Source of the DNA: [Scytonema hofmanni] UTEX 2349
Lineage (GTDB): Bacteria; Cyanobacteriota; Cyanobacteriia; Cyanobacteriales; Nostocaceae
Assembly (NCBI RefSeq): GCF_000582685.1
Contig: NZ_KK073768.1
Location: forward strand, 1,858,231 to 1,922,230
Length of the DNA stretch: 64,000 nucleotides
Reading direction: 5' to 3'
Shown here: positions 27,170-35,874 of the stretch, piece after piece
How the letters are laid out: each line of letters opens with the position of its first letter
Position numbering within the stretch: the stretch's first letter is position 1
Made by a program: the position numbers and the translations under genes
Notes under the pieces: model-generated
What the model was told of the DNA's origin: nothing
The model's input: only the letters and a program-made list of their open reading frames with translations
Database searches by the model: none

Positions 27170-27823
27170 TTATGCTTTGGCTGTGCGCTCTGCTTTCAAA
27201 TAAGCAAACACAGATTTGTCACCAATATCCGGAGGAATTTCTTGTATAGCTTTCCGCAAAGCAAATATTACAAACAAAATCGCCCAGATTCCTAATAAAA
27301 CTTGTTCGGCTTGAGTTGGCAAAACACCTCCCAAATGTCCTAGCAACAGTATCGGCACTGTAAAGGTTAATACTTTTGTTTCTAAACGATTGAAGCAAAA
27401 AGCTTCTTTGAAAAATATACCTGTCAAAGCTGCGAAGATAAAACCAATTCCCAGCAAGGTAAGTGGTTGAGTGTAAACTGTCACAGCAAACGGTTGACTG
27501 TCAAAATGTCCCACTGCAAATGAGGAAATGCAACCGATGAGCCAGAAAGCTTGTAAAGCTCGGTGCAGGGGTGCTAAATAGATATGAATCGTCAGTAAAC
27601 TCACACCCAGAGCAAGACAAAAGACAGTATACAAAGGTGTAATTGCTTGGATGGTAGTTGGGTTGGTGTCAAACAATACCAAAGCGCTGGCGATCGCAAA
27701 GCTGAGTGCGGCTACCATTAAAGCAGCGCGATAGATAATTACGCTTTTGCGATCGCTTTGATTAATTGTAAATTCGCCAAACTGACCTTGATAAACCGAT
27801 GGTGGCGATTCTGTTAGAGTCAT
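27170..27823 (-). CDS. DUF2301 integral membrane protein
   Basis: A 217-residue protein with about six membrane helices (ALMVAALSFAIASALVLF; LYTVFCLALGVSLLTIHIYL; FWLIGCISSFAVGHF; LLGIGFIFAALTGIFFKEAF; VLTFTVPILLLGHLGG; LLGIWAILFVIFALRK). The pattern FFKEAFCFNRLE and the helix layout fit the cyanobacterial/plant DUF2301 family of unknown function. It is the first gene of a two-gene unit with the DUF218 protein. Confidence 0.78.
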   Translation of the reverse strand: MTLTESPPSVYQGQFGEFTINQSDRKSVIIYRAALMVAALSFAIASALVLFDTNPTTIQAITPLYTVFCLALGVSLLTIHIYLAPLHRALQAFWLIGCISSFAVGHFDSQPFAVTVYTQPLTLLGIGFIFAALTGIFFKEAFCFNRLETKVLTFTVPILLLGHLGGVLPTQAEQVLLGIWAILFVIFALRKAIQEIPPDIGDKSVFAYLKAERTAKA

Positions 27824-28147
27824 AACAATCTTGGATTTGAATCTATATTTCCTATGCTAGGAGAGATTGTGCAACTTTTTTGCTCGTTGATGTTAGTTAG
27901 TCTCTATTCTGGAAAATTCTATCAGTAATAACTCTTAAAATCATCCTTTATTCAGATAAGTTTATACTTTTTATGAATGCTCAAAATACTAACGACCTCT
28001 CAACCGAAACTAGCATCAATAAATTGGGTTTCCAGGATAGTAACGGTCTAAGTACAGTTTTCCATAAGAACGAGCGCGTTTTTTAACGCAAAGGAACGCG
28101 GAGGGAAGCGCAGAGTGACGCAGAGTTTTCGTGATAAATTTTCGACA
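27824..28147. other. Intergenic region, no gene seen
   Basis: A 37-codon frame starting at 27974 (MNAQNTNDLSTETSINK...) lacks a ribosome site and is probably chance. The segment near 28084-28130 (ACGCAAAGGAACGCGGAGGG) is a common cyanobacterial intergenic repeat also seen near 47735. Confidence 0.45.
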
Positions 28148-28960
28148 TTAATTTATGCAATAGAGAAGTCGGGGTTCTTGTTGCTCAAAAAATACTTCTA
28201 CCGCATCTCCCAACTTCATCTGCAACTGTAACTGTGCATTGCCGCTGTTGATGGCAATTTCTACCCAACCGTGACTGCCAATTAAAGCGATCGCATCCCC
28301 AACTTCTACATCAGCGTAAGTTTCACAACCTGCGATCGTCAACCCGGCAGCTTTGACATACCAGGTTTTACCTTTTACGTAACTTGCTTCAATGTTGCTG
28401 ACTAAGTTGCCAAAATGGTCAATATATTGTATAAAACCAGTTACGCCAGTTTCTGTTAAACTGGATTCTGCTAAATTTAACTTTATCAACTTTGCTGGAT
28501 CGATTTCTCTCCCTAGCTCCTTTAAAGAAACGCCGGTAGCAAGATGCGCTGCCACAGGTGCAAAAATATCTCTTCCGTGAAAAGTTCTGCTGGGTTGTTG
28601 AGTTCGCCAATATTGAGAGTTTGTCAGTTCGACTGCGGCGATCGCGGGACTTTGACTAAGTACCCCGCTAAATATACCATTGTCAGGTCCCACCAAAAAC
28701 CCATGAGCTAATTCTAAGGCGATCGCTCTCCTGATTCCTCCCACCCCTGGATCTACCACCGCTAAATGCACTGTCCCATTTGGGAAATAAGCATAAGCAT
28801 TCATCAAGCAAAATCTCGCCGCAGCGATGTTTTGTGGCGGTATTTGGTGCGTTAAGTCTATTGTGGTTAATTTTGGGTTGATTTGGGCGATTACTCCCTT
28901 CATTACCCCGACATACACATCGCGATCGCCAAAATCGCTAAGTAAGGTGATTTGACTCAT
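28148..28960 (-). CDS. SAM hydroxide adenosyltransferase (DUF62 family)
   Basis: This enzyme family (related to the fluorinase and chlorinase) splits S-adenosylmethionine with water-derived hydroxide into adenosine and methionine. The 270 residues carry LLSDFGDRDVYVGVMKG at the N-terminus, VHLAVVDPGVGG near 80-91, HGFLVGPDNGIFSGVL near 105-120, a YGRDIFAP-like motif (FHGRDIFAPVAAHL) and the C-terminal barrel with ALIGSHGWVEIAINSGNA. The Asp of SDFGD and the Asp/Arg/His triad of the family are present. Single gene. Confidence 0.9.
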   Translation of the reverse strand: MSQITLLSDFGDRDVYVGVMKGVIAQINPKLTTIDLTHQIPPQNIAAARFCLMNAYAYFPNGTVHLAVVDPGVGGIRRAIALELAHGFLVGPDNGIFSGVLSQSPAIAAVELTNSQYWRTQQPSRTFHGRDIFAPVAAHLATGVSLKELGREIDPAKLIKLNLAESSLTETGVTGFIQYIDHFGNLVSNIEASYVKGKTWYVKAAGLTIAGCETYADVEVGDAIALIGSHGWVEIAINSGNAQLQLQMKLGDAVEVFFEQQEPRLLYCIN

Positions 28961-29006
28961 CTGGAAAAAAATGTATCAATTGGAATATATAAAACCACAT
29001 TTTTCT

Positions 29007-29020
29007 GTAGCCTATGTTAC
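29007..29020 (+). promoter_or_regulatory. NtcA-type box GTA-N8-TAC with nearby -10 element
   Basis: GTAGCCTATGTTAC matches the consensus GTA-N8-TAC exactly. TATATT at 29032-29037 can serve as the -10 element, with only 11 bases between box and -10. That spacing is too short for class II activation (about 22) and would place NtcA over the -35 region, which suggests repression. Confidence 0.55.
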
Positions 29021-29078
29021 GGAAGTTGTGTTATATTCAAAATTGAAGACATAAAGCAAAAACTTAGAGGGAAAATTT

Positions 29079-29234
29079 ATGCTTACTAACAGAATCCAAG
29101 CGGCAAAACAAGCTGAAGAAATTCATCACCAAAATCTGCAAAAAAACCTAGAACATCGCTTGGAAGTAGCTAGAGCTAAAGGTGACGAAAAGCTAGTACG
29201 TCAACTAGAAGCCGAAATGAAGTATATAGGGTGA
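29079..29234 (+). CDS. 51-residue PirA-like small protein
   Basis: A short gene of 51 codons with a good GAGG nine bases upstream of ATG and a strong terminator downstream. The protein (MLTNRIQAAKQAEEIHHQNL, then a charged helix with RLEVARAKGDEKL and QLEAEMKYIG) resembles from memory the PirA family. PirA is a small cyanobacterial protein that binds PII and controls arginine synthesis flux through N-acetylglutamate kinase. Two independent features fit: length (about 51 residues) and the NtcA-type box placed as a repressor site, as reported for PirA and the GS inactivating factors. Confirmation would need an alignment. Confidence 0.62.
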   Translation: MLTNRIQAAKQAEEIHHQNLQKNLEHRLEVARAKGDEKLVRQLEAEMKYIG

Positions 29235-29273
29235 ACAAGCACCACAATTGTAAAAAATTATTTCTTGATAAAC

Positions 29274-29302
29274 AGCCCGCGAAAGCGGGTTTTACTTTTT
29301 TT
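29274..29302 (+). terminator. Rho-independent terminator
   Basis: CCCGC-GAAA-GCGGG followed by TTTTACTTTTTTT. The stem has a stable GNRA tetraloop and a strong T tract. It lies about 40 bases after the PirA-like stop. Confidence 0.88.
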
Positions 29303-29611
29303 GAATTTAGCCAGGGACTATAAGTCCCTGTCTTATAGCTTAAGTCCTCTGAAAGAGGACTGTTTGAGAATATTTTTGAAGTCAAATTAGCTACTAAAAA
29401 CTGTTCAATTCATTACACCCCACACCCCACACCCCACACCCAGGAGCGAAGCGACGATAAAGTATAATGCTTGACTAGCAAAGCTTTCACATCAAGGTAA
29501 CACCAGATGAAAGAGACAACCCCCGATATCAAAGTTTTAAGGGATACCGTTTACGACAAAATTCCGTTTATTTATGCCCATCTACTTATTTAAAATTGCG
29601 AATCTGCTTGA
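29303..29611. other. Intergenic region with two small hairpins and repeats
   Basis: AGGGACTATAAGTCCCT (29311-29327) and AGTCCTCTGAAAGAGGACT (29342-29360) are intergenic palindromes. CCCCACACCC repeats follow at 29417-29442. A 28-codon frame at 29507 is not convincing; its end shares TTTATTTATGCCCATCTACTTA with 60292-60313, so it is repeat DNA. Confidence 0.5.
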
Positions 29612-29989
29612 TTACTCAGATTTGCTGTTAGTTTCTTGCATGTAACTTAACAACCAATTTGCCGCAGTCGCTCTACGAGTTTGTCGAGGTCCAAATTCAC
29701 CGATTTTATAACCTTTGAAACCTAGTTGTTGTTTCAGCAATTGTTTATTTTCCGCAGGAATAGAACGAGTCAATTTAACTGTTGGGGGGCGATTTTCAAT
29801 AAAATTTGGTGGTTCTGGGTACTCATCCCGCCATTCTGGTAACACTTGACTAGTGTCCCATTGTCCGGTTGTTTCGTCGTAGCGATAGCCTAAGTAATGC
29901 CATACCAATTTGTTAACTACGGCATCATCAATTTCTTCATTAAGAATTGCCCAAATGGTTTCGGTATTGAGTGGAGGCAGGTTAGACAT
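29612..29989 (-). CDS. DUF1823 family protein
   Basis: A 125-residue soluble protein conserved in cyanobacteria and plants, function unknown. Diagnostic stretches are LNTETIWAILNEEIDDAVVN, LVWHYLGYRYDE, WRDEYPEPPNFIENRPPTVK, LTRSIPAENKQLLKQQLGF and RRATAANWLLSYM. It has the full length for the family and ends with a short polar tail. Single gene with no linked partner. Confidence 0.88.
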   Translation of the reverse strand: MSNLPPLNTETIWAILNEEIDDAVVNKLVWHYLGYRYDETTGQWDTSQVLPEWRDEYPEPPNFIENRPPTVKLTRSIPAENKQLLKQQLGFKGYKIGEFGPRQTRRATAANWLLSYMQETNSKSE

Positions 29990-30062
29990 AAGGAAAAAAT
30001 GTTAGTTGTTGTTGGTTGTTGGTTGTTGGTTGAGGCTGGCAACAATGACCAGAAAAAATAGT

Positions 30063-30182
30063 TAAACCTCGTCTACCTTGAAAACCGTAGTTTTCTGCCA
30101 AGACTTTGAGATTGCTTCCTTACGTCGATAGGGACACATCTGAATAATTATAAACTTCAGGTTTCAACATGGACGAGGTTTA
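30063..30182. mobile_element. MITE-like element, ends TAAACCTCGTC
   Basis: TAAACCTCGTC at 30063-30073 is mirrored by GACGAGGTTTA at 30172-30182 (11-bp exact inverted repeat, with weaker pairing inward: CCTTGAAAACC against GGTTTCAACAT). The 120-bp unit has no coding capacity. It sits in the 305-base gap before acyP, the rest of which is empty apart from TTGTTGG repeats near 30003-30035. Confidence 0.62.
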
Positions 30183-30295
30183 GTTGAGGCTCGGAAGGAT
30201 AATGACTAGGTTTAAAATCACTTTTTTCAACTAAAAAACTAGATATTATGTCAATAAAGCAGGTAAACTAGATATCGTCAATAGTATGCCATTGA

Positions 30296-30598
30296 ATGGA
30301 AAGTCTTACAGCATCCCCGCAAATCTGCGCCCACGTATTTGTTACGGGGAGAGTTCAAGGAGTAGGTTATCGCTACGCTACTGTCGATACAGCTAGGCAG
30401 TTGGGATTGCACGGCTGGGTGCGAAATCTCCCCGACAATCGCGTGGAAGCAGTCTTTGAGGGAGCGCAGAATGTTGTAGAAGAGATGATTCGCTGGTGTC
30501 ATTCTGGACCACCTGCTGCTATGGTTCAAAATGTAGTAGTTGAGTATGAAAAACCAAAAGGATTGCAGGGATTTGAAGTTAGGCGTTTTTCAATGTAA
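30296..30598 (+). CDS. acyP: Acylphosphatase
   Basis: A 100-residue enzyme that hydrolyses acyl phosphates such as acetyl phosphate or 1,3-bisphosphoglycerate. The signature VFVTGRVQGVGYRYATVDTA holds the catalytic Arg (GYR) and LHGWVRNLPDNRVEAVFEG holds the catalytic Asn (VRN). A first, slightly extended N-terminus precedes the usual fold. Cytoplasmic, monocistronic. Confidence 0.94.
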   Translation: MESLTASPQICAHVFVTGRVQGVGYRYATVDTARQLGLHGWVRNLPDNRVEAVFEGAQNVVEEMIRWCHSGPPAAMVQNVVVEYEKPKGLQGFEVRRFSM

Positions 30599-30710
30599 AA
30601 GTAAAAGTATTTGTATATTTAAACACTAAATTTTTGGCAAAAATATTTTTTATCTCATTTCTAGACATTAAACATCGACCCAATTTAAATATGCGTTATC
30701 GAGAACCATT

Positions 30711-30800
30711 AGACATCTCCAGAAAAGACGTAAAGACGTTCCGTCGGAACGTCTCTACAAGGGTTTCGGGCAACGCATAATTAATTTTTACCAGATGTCT
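30711..30800. mobile_element. MITE-like palindromic element (AGACATCT ends)
   Basis: AGACATCTCC at 30711 and CCAGATGTCT ending at 30800 are inverted ends of eight exact bases. TA flanks both sides. Inside are the palindrome GTAAAGACGTTCCGTCGGAACGTCTCTAC (about 30729-30757) and the strand GGGTTTCGGGCAACGCATAA shared with the element at 55656-55746. Confidence 0.75.
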
Positions 30801-30830
30801 ATTGATATTTTTTGAAGTTTTAATTATTCA

Positions 30831-31682
30831 TTACTCGTCCATCTCCTTTAATGTAGCTAATGCTGACGGAGATAAACGACTGAGATAACGGAATATCCAA
30901 TATTTAAATATAGTGTCTAAAATCACAGGAAATGTCGCGATAAATAAAAATATTGCGCTTCTATTTGCTGCTAAACCTAAATGTTCTGATAATCCTTCTA
31001 GAACAACTTCCCACCCATGTGGTGAGTGGAATCCGACAAATATATCTGTGAATAAAATAATTAAAAAAGCCTTAGCACTATCACTTAGACCATAAACAAT
31101 TTCATCCATAAAAGACTTGATCATCACAATTTCCCTTTTACTTGTAGCGATGACTACGCCAAAAGCGATTAGTGATATCAAATCAGCAAAAACATTGCTA
31201 ATGGCATTATTGCTTTTACCAATAAATTCTTCGGCAAGTTTAAGTGCTTTATATTTGACTTTTTCTTCTATCACCTCAGAAGAAAGCAGGGGTGCTTGAT
31301 GAACCAAATTGTTAAATTTAAGTTGTCTTTCAAAACTCTTTAATTCTTCGAGAGCTTCTTCTTCCATTTCCGAGTTCAGGAAAATTTCGGGTGTGTTTTC
31401 ACCTCTAACGCGCTCTAATATAGGACTTATTATAAATTGTTTCGATAGTATTTGCGTTAAAAGCGGTACAAGAACTAGCATTGTCAAAAATTTTACAGCC
31501 GTTGTTGTTCTATTTCTAGAAACTCGGTAATCTTGAACAAATTGCTGCTCTGATTGCGGATTAAAATCACTTTTTATTTTATTAATTGTTCTGCCAATTG
31601 ACCTAGGTATGAATCCGGTTTTTTTCATGACAGGTTGAATCTTTTTTACTTCTTCAGGAGATGAATCTGGTTGCTTTTTCAC
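30831..31682 (-). CDS. pxcA: Proton extrusion protein PxcA-like (CemA family), short form
   Basis: A CemA/PxcA-type inner-membrane protein of 283 residues, linked to light-induced proton release and inorganic carbon uptake. The family end is intact: IILFTDIFVGFHSPHGWEVV, LFIATFPVILDTIFKYWIFR and LSRLSPSALATLKEMDE. About four membrane segments are visible. It is shorter than the usual 430-460 residue PxcA because the long N-terminal soluble region is reduced, so it may be the paralogue called PxcL. The start is GTG at 31682, chosen because TTAGGAG lies eight bases upstream. Confidence 0.88.
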   Translation of the reverse strand: MKKQPDSSPEEVKKIQPVMKKTGFIPRSIGRTINKIKSDFNPQSEQQFVQDYRVSRNRTTTAVKFLTMLVLVPLLTQILSKQFIISPILERVRGENTPEIFLNSEMEEEALEELKSFERQLKFNNLVHQAPLLSSEVIEEKVKYKALKLAEEFIGKSNNAISNVFADLISLIAFGVVIATSKREIVMIKSFMDEIVYGLSDSAKAFLIILFTDIFVGFHSPHGWEVVLEGLSEHLGLAANRSAIFLFIATFPVILDTIFKYWIFRYLSRLSPSALATLKEMDE

Positions 31683-32193
31683 TTTGTCACTCCTAATTTA
31701 TAGTGGTTCAATGGAAGCTATGGTGCTAAATGTTTGCGGATATGCTATGTGAGCTCTCTTGACTCGCTAAGAAAGCGTGTCTACGAGCTTTTCATCTGGG
31801 CTATACTTAGTTATCACCTCATCAATCAAATCGCAGACATAATCTTATCTGTATATTTAGCTGTTGTTATTTATATTAATTCAAAATTGATAATGGCTAA
31901 TAGACATAGGAGTAAAAATGAACTATGCGTTACCCGAAACCTTTGTAGAGAGGCGATATATCGCGTCTCTACATTGTTTTTCACTCCTATGTCTAATGAG
32001 GAATTATTCATTAGCTATTACCATTTGTTATAGGTTTTGTCAAGTAATAATAATTTATTTTTAATAATGTATACAATTAAAAATCACCGCCACTTTCCTG
32101 ATATATATTAAGTATATTCCGAAATTCTGCAACTTGAGGTTGTAACTAAGTGTAGAAAAACATTAGTGTTAAACTAAACACATTTTTGTACTT
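31683..32193. other. Intergenic region holding one palindromic element
   Basis: No gene is seen. The only strong feature is the element at 31902-31994. An open frame covering 31734-32033 is made largely of that element and is not a gene. Confidence 0.55.
31902..31994. mobile_element. MITE-like palindromic element with variant ends AGACATAGGAGT
   Basis: AGACATAGGAGT (31902-31913) is mirrored exactly by ACTCCTATGTCT (31983-31994), with TA on both sides. The inside holds AACTATGCGTTACCCGAAACC and the palindrome TAGAGAGGCGATATATCGCGTCTCTA. The inner part is the same family as 30711-30800 and 55656-55746, but the terminal six bases differ on both sides in a compensating way. Confidence 0.75.
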
Positions 32194-32775
32194 ATGAAAA
32201 TAAAAATATATAGTCACGTTTTGACTGGGTTTGCACGAGTTTTTGGTATAGCTGCGCTGACTAGTTTAGCAACAGGTGCAATGAATCTACCTAGCTATGC
32301 TGAAGGCACGACTTTTTACTGCGGCAAAAGCAATAGTGTACCGACAACATTTGTTCGCACTCAAGACGGAAAGAATTTGCCGATTATTCGCTGGATTACT
32401 ACGTCTTTGGGCAGTAAGGAATTGACACCTGTAGAACGCTGCAAACAGGTGTCTCGGAGATTTCAAACAACTTATGATAACCGTACTCTAAGATATATCA
32501 AAGCAGGTACTCTCAACGGACTGCCTGTGGTGTGCGCTGCTGCTGAAAAAAACGCTGCTTGTACAGATAGAACTTTGTTATTTACTCTCAAACGAGGCAG
32601 CGATCCCAATGCAACTGCACGCCAATTATTCGATCGCCGTGCTTTGGCAGCTGGAAACGCTACAAATCAACTTGGTGGTAACACAAGCAACGACCCGGTG
32701 AATATTGATGTAGAAGCGTATTTGTACTTTACATCATCTCAGCCGAGTACAGACACTAAACATTTAAAGATGTAA
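32194..32775 (+). CDS. COP23-domain secreted protein
   Basis: A 193-residue protein with an N-terminal signal sequence (VLTGFARVFGIAALTSLATG...) and a COP23 domain, the family of a circadian oscillating membrane protein of cyanobacteria. Family marks are TTFYCGKSNSVPTTFVRTQD, PIIRWITTSLG, ERCKQVSRRFQTTYDN, LPVVCAAAE, LLFTLKRGSDPNATARQLFD and INVEAYLYF-like VDVEAYLYF. Conserved cysteines (YCG, RCKQ, VVCA, ACT) can form disulfides outside the cytoplasm. It is first in a three-gene unit with two proteases, 58 bases upstream of the next. Confidence 0.87.
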   Translation: MKIKIYSHVLTGFARVFGIAALTSLATGAMNLPSYAEGTTFYCGKSNSVPTTFVRTQDGKNLPIIRWITTSLGSKELTPVERCKQVSRRFQTTYDNRTLRYIKAGTLNGLPVVCAAAEKNAACTDRTLLFTLKRGSDPNATARQLFDRRALAAGNATNQLGGNTSNDPVNIDVEAYLYFTSSQPSTDTKHLKM

Positions 32776-32833
32776 TTTACTTGTTTAGGTAGATGGCAAG
32801 GAGTCATGATGAGGAAATAACTCAAAAAATTAA

Positions 32834-33607
32834 ATGAATTGGCGTAAATTTACACTGATTGCTTGTGCGGGCAGTTTATGTATCACTTTGTCAAGATTGG
32901 CAGTAAATGTCAGTAGTAGTAAGTTGGCAAAACCGGAATTATCGGTTGCTCAATTATCCATACAACAGTTACATAATCAGGCGCAAGCTATTACTGTGAA
33001 GGTAATATCGCGAGATGTATTAGGTTCAGGGATTTTATTAAAAAGGCAGGGCTACTTTTATACTGTGGTGACGAATGCTCATGTGTTGCGATCGCAGAAT
33101 CCCCCGTATCGCATTCAAACTAATGATAAGCGGATCTGGGTGGCTGATGTGCCTAAAACTATTCGCTTTGGGCAAAATGATTTGGCTTTATTGCAGTTCC
33201 GCAGCACTGGCATTATTTATAGTGTGGCATCTTTTGGTTCTTCGCCGACGGTGGGGGATGAGGTGTTTGCAGGTGGGTTTCCTTCTGAAGAAGAGAAAAC
33301 TCAGAAACATGGCTTTGCATTCACTAGTGGGAAGATATCTTTGAAGCTGCACAAAGCTTTGGAGGGAGGATATCAGTTTGGCTATACCAATGATATCGAA
33401 AAGGGTATGAGCGGCGGACCATTGTTAAATCGTCGTGGTGAAGTTGTCGGTGTAAATGGGATGCACGCATATCCACTATGGGATGCACCTTCTGTGTTTG
33501 CTGACGGTTCGGAAGCTGACGCAGCTTTGCACAAAAAAATTACTCACCTCAGTTGGGCTGTACCGATAGAGACTGTTATTAAGTTTATTGGAGCATTAAA
33601 GCAATGA
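32834..33607 (+). CDS. Secreted trypsin-like serine protease
   Basis: A 257-residue S1-type serine protease (trypsin-2 family) with an N-terminal signal/anchor (FTLIACAGSLCITLSRLAVN). The catalytic triad is visible: His in VVTNAHVL, Asp in QNDLALLQF and Ser in GMSGGPLLN. A glycine-rich S1 pocket follows. It acts outside the cytoplasm. The next gene starts within its stop codon (ATGA overlap at 33604), so translation is coupled to a second, larger protease. Confidence 0.9.
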   Translation: MNWRKFTLIACAGSLCITLSRLAVNVSSSKLAKPELSVAQLSIQQLHNQAQAITVKVISRDVLGSGILLKRQGYFYTVVTNAHVLRSQNPPYRIQTNDKRIWVADVPKTIRFGQNDLALLQFRSTGIIYSVASFGSSPTVGDEVFAGGFPSEEEKTQKHGFAFTSGKISLKLHKALEGGYQFGYTNDIEKGMSGGPLLNRRGEVVGVNGMHAYPLWDAPSVFADGSEADAALHKKITHLSWAVPIETVIKFIGALKQ

Positions 33608-35814
33608 ATTTTTATTCTCGACTCGCACCAGCATTAATTGGGGTTTCAATTGCTTTTGTGCAAATGCAAGTGGTTGTAGCGCTATCACCGACTGAGGTGA
33701 ATAAAATTGCTAAAGAAATCACGGTGCTGATTCAAAGTAAAAAGCCTCGGTTTGGTTCTGGGGTAATTGTTAAGAAAGAAGGCAATATTTACACTGTGCT
33801 AACTGCGGCTCATGTGGTAGATGTGGCAGATAATTATGAAATTGTTACTTCTGATAATCGGCGCTATGCAGTTAATTATAACACAATGAAAGTGTTGCCA
33901 GGAGTAGATTTAGCTGTGGTGCAGTTTAGCAGCAATCAAAATTATCCTGTGGCAAAAATAGGCAATTCTGACGTGAGTACAGAAGGGACAACGGCTTATG
34001 TAACTGGGTTCCCTGCACCAACATTTGCGATTAATCAATCGATTTATACTTTCAGTGATGGGCGGATTACTGCTAATGCTTCAAAAGCTCTGCGTGATGG
34101 CTATAGTTTGGTCTATAGCAATAATACGTCAGAGGGGATGAGTGGTGGTGCAATATTAAATGAAAATGGTGAATTAATCGGAATTCACGGGAGAGCAGAT
34201 AAAGATACTAAAGAAATTAAAACAGGGTTTAATTTGGGTGTTCCAATTAATACCTTTTTGAAATTATCAGCAACAACTAAGGTAGATGTAGGTGTTTCTT
34301 TTCCTAACACTCCAGTTACAACAAAATCTAAAGCTGACGACTTGTATATTCAGGGTGTAGATAAGTATGGCAAAGGAGATTTTAAAGGAGCGATCGCTGA
34401 TTTAACGGAAGCAATTCGCCTCAATCCTAATTATACTTTAGCCTACGTCAATCGAGGTAATGCCCGCGATGATTCAGGAGACAAGCAGGGAGCATTAGCT
34501 GATTATAACTCGGCGCTACGCATTAATCCTAATAATGCCCTAGTTTATTACAATCGAGGTATTACACGTTCTAGTTTGGGAGATAAAAAGGGGGCAATTA
34601 GCGATTACAACTCTGCCATCAAGATTGATCCCAAATATACCAATGCTTACAATAACCGGGGTCTTATCCGCTCTAGTTTGGGAGATAAGCAAGGGGCACT
34701 TGCTGATTATAACTCTGCCATCAGCATTAATCCTAACTATGCTCTAGGTTATTACAACCGAGGTATTATCCGCAACGGTTTGGGAGATAAGCAAGGAGCG
34801 ATCGCTGATTACAATCAAGCTATAGGCATTGATCCCAAATATGCCAACGCTTACAACAATCGGGGTCTTGTTCGCTACAACTTGAAAGACTATCAACAAG
34901 CATTAGCTGATTATAACTCTGCTATCAGCATTAACCCTAAGGATGCTAAGGCTTATTACAATCGGGGTCTTGTGCGTGATGAGTTGAAAGACAAGCAAGG
35001 AGCGATCGCTGATTACAATACTGCTATCAAGATTGACCCTAACTATGTTAATGCTTATATCAATCGAGGTGCTATCCGCTATGAATTAAGAGACAACCAA
35101 GGAGCGATCGCTGATTACAATACTGCTATCAAGATTAATCCCAATGATGCCGATACTTATTATAACCGAGGTCTTGTCCGCGATAATTTAGGAGATAAGC
35201 AAGCAGCACTTACTGATTACAATACTGCTATCAAGATTGACCCTAATTATGCTAGAGCTTACAACAAGCGGGGTCTTGTTCGTTACAGTTTGAAAGAGTT
35301 TCAGGTAGCAATTACCGATTATAATTCTGCTATTCGCCTCAATCCTAACTATGCTGAAGCTTACGTTAACCGAGGTAATGCTCGCGACGATTTAGGAGAT
35401 AGGCAAGGAGCATTAACTGATTACAATCAAGCCATCAAGATTAATCCCAACGATGCCGATGCTTATTATAACAGGGGTATTACCCGCGACAGATTGAAAG
35501 ATTCCCAGGGAGCATTAGTTGATTACAATCAAGCGATCGGCATTAATCCTAACTATTTCTTAGCTTACAATAACCGGGGTCTTATCCGCTCTAATATGGG
35601 AGATAGACAAGGAGCATTAGCTGATTACAGCTCTGCGATCAAGATTAATCCTAACTATGCCCTAGCTTATTATAATCGGGGTCTTGAGCGTATTTCTTTA
35701 GGAGAGAAACAAGCAGGATTGGCTGATTTGGAGAAAGCAGCTGAACTGTATCAACAACAAGGAAGAAAAGAAAATTACCAAAAAACCGTTGAGTTAATTA
35801 AAAAGTATCAGTAG
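33604..35814 (+). CDS. Secreted serine protease fused to fourteen TPR repeats
   Basis: A 736-residue protein. The signal peptide is residues 1-27 (ALIGVSIAFVQMQVVVALS). A trypsin-like domain follows with His in LTAAHVV, Asp in GVDLAVVQF and Ser in GMSGGAILN (about residues 45-225). From about 245 there are fourteen 34-residue TPR units (YNRGLVR..LKD.QGAIADYN.AIKI.PN...AY), ending in a short charged tail. The TPR part probably docks substrate or partner proteins. The near-identical repeats invite unequal recombination. Third gene of the COP23/protease/protease-TPR unit. Confidence 0.92.
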   Translation: MNFYSRLAPALIGVSIAFVQMQVVVALSPTEVNKIAKEITVLIQSKKPRFGSGVIVKKEGNIYTVLTAAHVVDVADNYEIVTSDNRRYAVNYNTMKVLPGVDLAVVQFSSNQNYPVAKIGNSDVSTEGTTAYVTGFPAPTFAINQSIYTFSDGRITANASKALRDGYSLVYSNNTSEGMSGGAILNENGELIGIHGRADKDTKEIKTGFNLGVPINTFLKLSATTKVDVGVSFPNTPVTTKSKADDLYIQGVDKYGKGDFKGAIADLTEAIRLNPNYTLAYVNRGNARDDSGDKQGALADYNSALRINPNNALVYYNRGITRSSLGDKKGAISDYNSAIKIDPKYTNAYNNRGLIRSSLGDKQGALADYNSAISINPNYALGYYNRGIIRNGLGDKQGAIADYNQAIGIDPKYANAYNNRGLVRYNLKDYQQALADYNSAISINPKDAKAYYNRGLVRDELKDKQGAIADYNTAIKIDPNYVNAYINRGAIRYELRDNQGAIADYNTAIKINPNDADTYYNRGLVRDNLGDKQAALTDYNTAIKIDPNYARAYNKRGLVRYSLKEFQVAITDYNSAIRLNPNYAEAYVNRGNARDDLGDRQGALTDYNQAIKINPNDADAYYNRGITRDRLKDSQGALVDYNQAIGINPNYFLAYNNRGLIRSNMGDRQGALADYSSAIKINPNYALAYYNRGLERISLGEKQAGLADLEKAAELYQQQGRKENYQKTVELIKKYQ

Positions 35815-35874
35815 TGTTAGATAATGCGATCGCATGACTGGATTTTGGTTTGTGCGATCGTACCTTTGCGTCAT

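Noticed and set aside
27974..28087. A 37-codon frame starting MNAQNTND
   Set aside because: No ribosome site, no conserved features and runs into repeat DNA.
29176..29385. A 69-codon minus-strand frame over the end of the PirA-like gene
   Set aside because: It overlaps the 51-codon gene and its terminator and shows no protein-like features.
31734..32033. A 99-codon frame on the plus strand
   Set aside because: Its second half is the palindromic element at 31902-31994; no family resemblance or ribosome site.
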